The position numbers and the translations under genes are program-made. 64,000 nt of DNA from Agapanthus africanus (taxonomy: Eukaryota > Streptophyta > Magnoliopsida > Asparagales > Amaryllidaceae): contig JASDDO010000028.1 in the NCBI GenBank assembly GCA_030015575.1, forward strand, positions 20,377,154 to 20,441,153, given 5' to 3'. The stretch's first letter is position 1. Each line of letters begins with the position of its first letter. Below the pieces are notes generated by a model. That model was not told the DNA's origin. It ran no database searches and was given only the letters and a program-made list of their open reading frames with translations. Below, one piece after another: positions 57,401 to 64,000 of this stretch.

Positions 57401-57513
57401 CTTTGAATTATTGTGTGAAATAAATATTTAAAGAGATATCAGTAATATTAAATACTCCAAGTATACTTTGAATTTAAATCAATTCTTTGTACATTAAAAA
57501 TGGAGTTGTTACA
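54477..57513 (-). mobile_element. E4 5' LTR
   Basis: On the + strand it runs from TGTCACGTCCCGCTTCCCGG to GGAGTTGTTACA. On the element's strand it starts TGTAACAACTCC. It carries the tRNA-like segment at 57329-57398 and a TATA box at about 56977-56969 (CTATAAATA on the minus strand). No convincing primer-binding site follows it; the next bases on the element strand are GGTTTTGTTGGTGGCCC. Confidence 0.9.
56969..56977 (-). promoter_or_regulatory. TATA box of the E4 5' LTR
   Basis: CTATAAATA on the minus strand in CCTACCCTATAAATACACCC; the equivalent in the other LTR is at about 36181-36190. It predicts transcription toward gag, starting near 56940. Confidence 0.5.
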
Positions 57514-59507
57514 CACGGTGATAGCTTCAGGGGCGGCTCCGGCGAGGTGGGGAGCTTGGGAGTCGACAAACGACAGGTGCAGGAGGTCTCGGGAGAGGGA
57601 GATGTGAGGGGGAGCTCGGGGGAGCACTGGTGCTGGTGGCCCGGAAAGGAGGTCGGTGGCTGTTGTGGTGATGGGAGACGATGGTGGAGGTTAAGTCGAG
57701 CCCTCGAAGGCGGTGAAAGACCGGCGGTTGGATCGATGCAGGGGGTTCGTGGGGGAGTTTGGATGGTGTATGGGTTGGGGATGAGAGGGTGGTGCTGGGA
57801 AGATGATGGTGTGAGGTGATGGGGGAGTGGGTCGTTGGAGGTTTTCATAGCGGTTTGGGGGAGCTCTGGCGGTTCGGTTCGGCAGCGGGCAGTGGGGGTG
57901 CTCGGGGTTGATGGGAAGAAAGTGTGTGCAGTGGGTAGTGGTGATGAAGTGAAGGCGCGGGGAGGAGACGAGGGTGCAGCTGCAGCTACGAGGTGGTGGC
58001 TCGCCGGTGAGGTGATAGTCGGGGTGTAGTTGGGGGGAGAAAGAGATTGCCGAGGCTCGTGTTGTTGGTGCAGAACGATGACGATGGAGGCTGTTAGCAA
58101 CGCGGAGGTGGTCGTGCTAGTGCCCAGGCGGCGCTGGGGTGAGCCGACGATAGTGCTCTGGGTTGGTGATGGCGATGGTTGTTGGAGTTGTTGTTGGGTT
58201 CGATAGGAGAAGGAGAGGGAAAAGTGAGGGTCCGATGGGGGTTGTGAGAGAGATGTCGCGGAGGTCGTTGAGGAAAAGGAGGTAAGGGAGGAGAGGATCT
58301 CGGAGTTTTTGCGATCAGGGCAAGCTGGGTCGTCGTGGGAGCGGTTCTCACGGCGGTAGGCACGGGGAGGTCGGCAGTAGCCATTGCGAGGGAGACACGG
58401 TCGTGCGGAGTAAGAAGCGGGGACGTGGGATTCGTCGTCGCGGTCATTGGAGAGCGGCTTCGTGGTTAGCGCAAGGGAAGGAAGGATGTGGGGCGAGAAC
58501 GTGGGGTGAGGAGGAGCGGGTTGTGGGGGAAAAAGAGGCGGGAAAGAAGGAGAGGAAGGAGAAGAAGAGGGCGCTAGGGAAGTTGCGCCGGGTTGTTCGG
58601 ATCGGGTAGGCGTAGTTGTGGGGCTAGGCTTGGGTTAGGAAAAAATAAAAGGGTTAGGGTTAGGGTTTCGGTTTAGGTTAGGAAAAGGGTTAATGGGCCA
58701 AGCCATGGAGAGAAAAAAATAAAAGAGAGAAGGAAAGAGTGGGTCGGGTTGGGTTTAGGTTTGGATTAGGATAAAAGAATTAAGGTTTTAAGTTTAAACT
58801 TAAAATAACTGGTTAGGGTAAAATAGAGGAAACAATTAGAAGATTAATAGAAAAATATATGAAATAAAATGAAAATTATTGGGAATAGGAAAATGAATTT
58901 TTAATAGAAAATTTTTGGGGAAAACATTTATTCATAAATACGGAAAATATTTACAACGGAACTGGGTATTACATAATAACATAAAGAAACATTACAAATG
59001 AATGCATCGACTCATTTTCTATTCTAGAATATATTTTTATGCTAAAAAAAATTAAACAAAATTACTCGCTTTCTACATCTATTTTACAACTTTGCATTAA
59101 AAAAAAAGTGACTTGGGTCTTTCATTGAAAAATGATATAATGCTAAAACAAAACAAAATTACTTGATTTCTACAACTATTTTATAACTTTGCACTAAAAA
59201 AAGTAACTCGGGTCATTTATTGAAAAATGATATTGAAAAAATAAACGATGCCCAAGGGGATCGAACCCATATTTATTGAAAAAAGATATTGAAAAAATAA
59301 ATAATACCCAAGGATGCTCAAAACCCACAATCCTAGGCTCTAAATCTTCATGCACACACCAGTGAGCCATTTCTACTTCATGTAGTAAGTTATAGAATTT
59401 ATTTTATATATAAACAACTTATTATTAACTGTGCATATCCATATCCACATCGATAACTCGGATCCAGATGGGACGGTCATCTCGTCTCGCCTCTATGTAA
59501 GCACATT

Positions 59508-60360
59508 GAATAATTTCTCATGTCCCCACCCTTTTTCATCCTCTTCTCAAAAATGCAAAGAAACAAGGTAGCATCTTAGCTTTCCCAAAAATCCATAGAA
59601 ATCATGACAAAACAAAAACATTCATTTTGATATCAAGGATTACAACATTTTTATCGTGTTGACAAATCTAATTCCTATTTTGGGTTCTTAGAACCAAACG
59701 ACCCCTTAAGTTTGGATGTGAGCAACAAAGATCAAATAGAGGATCAAATTTGTTTACTTGCCCATAATATATATTGATGATCGCCATTCAAGCTAATCTT
59801 CCAACCGTGAAACCTATATATATGAAAAATAAAAAACATTTGAAGACTACCAACCCATACATTAAGTAAAAGTTCAGTTTATGCCACATCTCGAAAGATA
59901 TTCATTTTGCACTCAAAGATACTCATTTTGCACTCGAAGCATGGGTTTGGGGTCTTCAAACCCTTCGGGGTTTTCTTATCATGTATGGCTGGCCAGGAAG
60001 TAATGAGTTCATCCATTATCAAGAAATTTATTCCTAAATCATGAGGTCGAGGTCGTTTTCCTTTGTAGTTGAAAATTTTAGTGCAAGAGATACAAGATGC
60101 TAATATTTGGCATAGAAAAACAATAAAAGCATGAGAATCAGATCAGATACTCAAAACTAAAAATTCAAAAACAAAGTGAAAGAGTAATCAACAGAACATA
60201 ATTTCCAAGCGAGTAACTAGAAGTACATACTCTAAGTTCTCACTAAGGCTGTTTAAGTAACAATATAACGTTTCATTCCATACAACTGAAAAAGCATAAA
60301 AAGTTGTTTGAGCTAAAGAGGAAATCTGAGAATAACCATAGCATTTTGAGTTAAAACCGA
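59508..60360. other. 3' flank of the DSS1 gene
   Basis: AT-rich, no gene. It continues the host sequence left of 30904 across the nested insertions. It contains a short direct repeat CTCATTTTGCACTCGAAGC / ATTCATTTTGCACTCAAAGA (about 59900-59940). The part next to 60361 is presumably the DSS1 3' untranslated region. Confidence 0.55.
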
Positions 60361-60491
60361 TTACTTCTCGCTGTTGTTACTTTCCAATTCCTTCCTCAGC
60401 TGCAAAGAGAAGTCATCATTGACGTCGTCGTCGTCCCAGTCGTCCTCCCACTGCTGCAGGGCTTCTTTGCCTTCCTCTTTCTCATCCCATT
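60361..60491 (-). CDS. DSS1: 26S proteasome subunit DSS1/SEM1, last exon
   Basis: DSS1/SEM1 is a small acidic protein of the proteasome lid that also works with BRCA2 and with the TREX-2 mRNA export complex. The minus strand reads, after a 3' splice site (TTGAAG|AA at 60492/60491), EWDEKEEGKEALQQWEDDWD then DDDVNDDFSLQLRKELESNN and SEK, with TAA at 60363-60361. This is the highly conserved C-terminal half, with the paired acidic/Trp stretches (WEDDWDDD) that bind partners. The whole protein is usually about 70-75 residues. The first exon (acidic LFEDDDEFEEF type) was searched for in 60492-64000 and not seen, so the intron must be large and holds a hAT element and a LINE, or the gene is broken. 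The reading frame here is intact. Confidence 0.85.
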
Positions 60492-60993
60492 CTTCAAAAT
60501 AGAAAATTTATATGATTAAACAACACAAGAACATATATGATAATTTATACAGCGGGTCGAAAACTGTTCAAAACAGCTATGGATGTATGATTGTTCATAC
60601 ATGATCGTGAATATAAATATTTTTATACATTAATAACATTACAAGTTTTGCAGCTTAGAAAAGCTGACAGGTAGTTTGAGAGTTGGATTAAAACTTGAGA
60701 TTCATGAGTCGAATCTTGGTTTTTCTTATAGGAGCTAAAACTTGTTAATTTTTATTAATCGGTTGGTCAAGTCAAGAGACCTTAGCACTAAACCTTTTTG
60801 GTCATGGGTGGACCCATTTATGATTCAAACCGCATATCCATTTATTCCGGACCTTTCCTGACAATTTCAGGTAGAGTTTCCAGATCAGGTCAAAATTTTG
60901 CAACACATACAAGGTTCCATGGTTGAGAATGGAGCTGCATTCTTAAACAAATATTACCAAGATAATACTAGCAACTAAAGGTGACCCATCATC
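60492..60993. other. Intron sequence upstream of the DSS1 last exon
   Basis: AT-rich with no coding signal; it ends at the hAT target duplication TATACAAC (60994-61001). Confidence 0.5.
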
Positions 60994-61001
60994 TATACAA
61001 C

Positions 61002-61849
61002 CCGTTACGGATCCAGAAAATTTGGTTAGGTAGGACGGAAATTAAACGGCCTTAAAATATTATAAATAAGCTTCGAAATTAAAAAAAGATCCTCTAACAT
61101 ACATCAAAAATTTGGACAGCATTTTCCAAACTAAGTTCATTATTGCCGAAAACCTTTTTTCGGTGATTAATAAATGAAAAACCGATTAGCTTCTTATTTA
61201 TACAATTGTTGGGTCAAAAGTTTCAACATATATTAAAATATGCCATGTGTACATGGTTAGACATAGTACATTTCTTGTTTCGGTGAACATATAAAAATAC
61301 TTAAATGTATTATATGGGATATACGGATCAATAACATAAAGAAACATTACAAATGAATACATCGACTCATTTTCTATTCTAGGATATATTTTTATGCTAA
61401 AACAAATTAAACAAAATTACTTGCTTTCTACTAATATTTTACAACTTTGCATTAAAAAAAGTAACTTGGGTCTTTTATTGAAACATGATATATTTTTATG
61501 CTAAAACAAAACAAAATTACTTGATTTCTACTACTATTTTTATAACTTTAAATTAAAAAAAGTAACTTGGGTCATTTATTGAAAAATGATATTGAAAAAA
61601 TAAACGATGCCCAAGGGTATTGAACCCATATTTATTGAAAAAAGATATATGCCCAAGAGGCTCGAACCCACAACCCTATGATCTAAACCTTCATGCACAC
61701 GCCAGTAAGCCATTTCCACTTTTTGTAGTAAGTTATAGATTATATTTTATATATAAACTTATTAATTGTGTGCATATTCATATCGATAACGTGGATCCAG
61801 GTGAGGCGGCCGCCTCGCCTCGCCTCACCTCTATGTCTATCCACCCCTG
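61002..61849 (+). mobile_element. hAT-like non-autonomous element, copy 3 (848 bp)
   Basis: The 8-bp duplication TATACAAC lies at 60994-61001 and 61850-61857. Termini are CCGTTACGGATCCAG (mutated from CAGTGGCGG) and ...TCTATCCACCCCTG, the latter giving CAGGGGTGGAT on the other strand, so the two ends are inverted repeats of hAT type. It is unoccupied where copy 2 carries E3. It contains two pieces resembling the T-arm region of tRNA (ATTGAACCC, CTCGAACCCAC). No transposase. Confidence 0.82.
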
Positions 61850-61857
61850 TATACAAC

Positions 61858-62321
61858 CCTGTATATATGACCCACAATGGATAATCATCCATACAACCTT
61901 GTATCTATGACTCGTTACGTATTGCAACCCGATTCCCCCCACCCAACCCCCTCCCTCAGCGATTTTAGGAGGGATTGGACTATAATACTCTGGGAACAAT
62001 GAACTCATAAGAGCAATCTGTTATAAGACCCTCTGAATTAACTCAAATAAACCAGTTAAATAATTCTTTAAAGTTTCTTAATGGATACAAACTATGAAGC
62101 ATAGACACGGACATAGGTACGGACGCAAACACTAATATGGGATACGGAAAATTTGTAAAAAAATGGACACGGGGATACGGTTATATTATTATCTTAATAT
62201 ATTAAACAAAATATAATGCACTACGAGAGGAAATATGTAGTAGTTTATCGTTGAAAGCACAATAAAATAAAAACAATATTATAATTTTCATTCAAAACCA
62301 TGAGTTCTTTTAAGCACAAAC
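61858..62321. other. Intergenic or intronic interval between hAT and LINE
   Basis: AT-rich with no gene; it has a CACGGGGATACGG/GATACGG near-repeat (about 62140-62180) and a (CA)n tract at 62324-62334 that is the LINE tail on the other strand. Confidence 0.5.
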
Positions 62322-64000
62322 ATACACACACACACCAACTGAGCCGTTTATCCTAAGCATATGGGGTAGGTTACATGAACCAACATGAGAATCACGCCGG
62401 GTCCAGCACATGAATCCTCCGCCTCCACTCACTCCTATCGAACAATATACTTTTATTGAGGCCTTTGGCAACCATATCTTTTCGTATCACCTCCATCCAT
62501 GTTTTCTTCGGTCTTCCTTTCGCACTTTTGACATTGCCTATATCGAGATCTCCATTCGTCGAACCGGTGCTTCCATAGGTCTGCGTCGCATATGACCAAA
62601 CCATCTTAGCCGGTTTTCCCACATCTTCTCCTCCACATGTACTACACCAACTTTTGCACGAATATCCTCATTTCGCACCTTATCCTTTCTAGTGTTACCA
62701 CACATCCAACGAAGCATGCGCATCTCCGCTACGTGCATCTTCTATGTATGATGCTTCTTATGAGCCCAGCATTCTGTACTATATAATAAGATAGGCCAAA
62801 TAACGTTCCGATAAAACTTCCCTTTCAACTTTAACGGAAAGTTACGATCGCACAAAATCCCTGTTGCACTCCTCCATTTCAACCAACCAGCTTGGATCCT
62901 TTAATTAACATCGCTATTGATCTCCCCATCCTTTTGGACGTTGAAACCTAGATATCTAAACTGATCGCTCGGTGATATCTTTTGCCCTTCCAGTGTTATA
63001 CCAATATGATCTCGACTTCTCTGTTTGCTAACTTTGCAATGCATATATGCTATCTTGGATCTGCTCAATCTGAACCCTCGAGATTCCAACGTTTGCCTCC
63101 ATAACTCCAATTTGGCATTAATCCCCGCTTTCGTCTCATTTATTAAAACAATAACATCCGCGAATAACATAAATCAAGATACCTCATCTTGGATAGTTCT
63201 AGTAAGCTCATCCATCACGATGGTAAACAGGAATGGACTTAATGCAGATCCTTGATATAAACCAATTGTAATCGAAAAATCACTCATTAGACCGCTGCAA
63301 GTTCTTACATTTGTCACTACTCCATCGTACATGTCCTTGATTATGTCAATGTACTTGACGGGAACCCTCTTCTTCATCATTATCCAACATAATATATTTC
63401 TAGGTACCTTATCGTACGCTTTCTCTAAATCAATAAATATCATATGCAGAGATCTCTTCTCCTCTCTCGAAAACGCTCGACAAGTTGACGAAGCAAATGA
63501 ATAGCCTCTGTCGTCAATCGTTCAGACATGAACCCAAACTGGTTCTCTATTATCTTAACATCCTTTCTTAGCATGTGTTCAATCTCTCTCCTAAAGCTTC
63601 GTGGTGTGACACATACGTTTTATTCCACGGTAGTTTGAGCAACTTTGAATGTCACATTTGTTTTTGTAGATAGGTATAAGGGTACTTTTCCTCCATTCAT
63701 TTAACATCTTTTTGGTCTGCCAAATCTTATTAAACAGATCTGTCAGCCATTAAACGCCTATTTCTCCTAAGTATCTCCAAATCTCAATATGATTTCCGTC
63801 TTGACCAACCGCTTTTCTTGATCTCATTCTCTTCAAAGCCTCTTTAACCTCAAGTATTCTTATTTTACGCATGAAATCACGGTTTATATCTTGAGATTGA
63901 ATGACAAGTCCATTCAAATTCTTAGTAAATCTCTCATTGAACAATTTGTCAAAATAATCTCTTCACTTTTTCTTGATATTTTCATCTCGAACTAAAACCT
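62322..64000 (-). mobile_element. RTE-type LINE, 3' part
   Basis: The element runs in from the right edge and ends at the (GT)n tail near 62322, after GGATAAACGGCTCAGTTG. A reverse-transcriptase gene fills it in pieces. No endonuclease domain is visible; it would lie beyond 64000. It lies between hAT copy 3 and the window end, probably inside the DSS1 intron. Confidence 0.8.
62392..63960 (-). pseudogene. LINE reverse transcriptase, broken
   Basis: Blocks in order on the minus strand: LKRMRSRKAVGQDGNHIEIW (about 63840), FIDLEKAYDKVPR (63440), LYQGSALSPFLFTIVMDELT (63260), FADVIVLINETKAG (63165), FRLSRSKIAYM (63070), FRYLGFNVQKDG (62970), WAHKKHHT (62760), and the C-terminal [19 protein letters not shown] / [13 protein letters not shown] region (62720-62570), then EWRRRIHVLDPA and the stop at 62392. 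The catalytic FADD box is FADV. A TGA at about 63173 replaces the Trp before it, and other stops and shifts split the frame. It therefore cannot act as a polymerase. Confidence 0.88.

Larger units (their letters stand above)
33722..57513 (-). mobile_element. Chromovirus-type Ty3/gypsy element E4 with both LTRs
   Basis: TG...CA ends, 5-bp duplication CACGG (33717-33721 and 57514-57518), two LTRs of 3017 and 3037 bp, and a minus-strand gag-pol with protease, reverse transcriptase, RNase H, integrase and a C-terminal chromodomain-like tail, the Tekay/Del arrangement. The 5' LTR is therefore the right one. In about 245 aligned LTR bases (34382 and 55187 onward) I counted seven differences. Element R5 interrupts gag. 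The body is defective through stops and frameshifts. Confidence 0.93.
31247..58973 (-). mobile_element. Solo-LTR-like element E3, split by E4
   Basis: On the + strand it begins TGTCACACCCCGCTTTC and ends AACTGGGTATTACA, like E2. Target sequences CAATA (31242-31246) and TAATA (58974-58978) differ at one base; the unoccupied site in hAT copy 3 reads GATCAATAACATAAAG, which supports the junction. Own sequence is 31247-33721 and 57519-58973 (about 3.9 kb). The right part is GC-rich at 57520-58610 and gives long Ser/Pro-rich shadow frames, not genes. No gag or pol. Confidence 0.82.
30912..59499 (+). mobile_element. hAT-like element (copy 2), split by nested LTR elements
   Basis: The 8-bp duplication AGCACATT lies at 30904-30911 and 59500-59507. 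The left terminus is CAATGGCGGATCCAG. Own sequence is 30912-31246 plus 58974-59499, about 0.86 kb, and it matches the intact copy at 61002-61849 throughout. The right terminus is eroded (ends CTCTATGTA; the last ~14 bases present in copy 3 are missing). No transposase is present, so it is non-autonomous. Everything between 31247 and 58978 is later insertion plus one copy of its target site. Confidence 0.82.

Noticed and set aside
57474..58447. Long Pro/Ser/Thr-rich frames (up to 208 codons)
   Set aside because: They lie in the GC-rich part of E3, in several frames on both strands, without domains.

Overview
This is a plant nuclear window. The evidence is a three-exon BAHD acyltransferase gene, the last exon of a chloroplast-type ribosomal protein L6 gene, the last exon of a DSS1/SEM1 proteasome gene, and plant-specific transposon families (CACTA/En-Spm, chromovirus and Tat-like Ty3/gypsy, RTE-type LINE, dTph1-like hAT, MULE-like MITE). 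I cannot name the species. Host genes occupy only about 3 kb; nearly everything else is transposable-element sequence, most of it decayed.

Layout. 1-8180: 3' part of a Tat-like gypsy element (T1, + strand) with a tandem-repeat block, a broken antisense extra gene and a right-hand LTR; a 2.8-kb solo-LTR-like element (E1, 3302-6066) sits inside it. 9307-9643: last exon of RPL6 (+). 9999-12069: intact BAHD gene (-), convergent with RPL6. 12787-15770: a second solo-LTR-like element (E2). 15.9-16.7 kb: SINE-like head, fold-back MITE and LINE tail. 16.7-19.3 kb: AT-rich sequence without recognisable genes. 19311-20607 and 29804-31131: a 1.3-kb direct duplication flanking a CACTA element (20608-29803) whose left terminus is missing.

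30912-59499 is a stack of nested insertions, each with its own target-site duplication (TSD): a hAT-like element (TSD AGCACATT) holds a solo-LTR-like element E3 (31247-58973, CAATA/TAATA), which holds a chromovirus E4 (33722-57513, CACGG), which holds a gag-only Tat-like element R5 (40809-53548, ATCCT). The order is confirmed by an unoccupied copy of the E3 site in another hAT copy at 61.3 kb. To the right lie the DSS1 last exon (60361-60491, -), a third hAT copy (61002-61849) and an RTE-type LINE (62322 to the window end, -).

The host genes do not form a pathway. RPL6 (plastid ribosome), BAHD (acyl transfer in specialised metabolism) and DSS1 (proteasome lid and partner complexes) are independent. 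RPL6 and DSS1 each show only their last exon, with transposons on the side where the upstream exons should lie, so both are probably genes with large transposon-filled introns.

I found no evidence for a new biological system. The observations most worth checking are: a hairpin directly before the polypurine tract in three different gypsy elements; small intron-like inserts in the E4 gag-pol; higher-order arrays of short palindromes and clustered ACGTGTC motifs in R5; and the recombination junction that appears to have removed one CACTA end while duplicating its flank.
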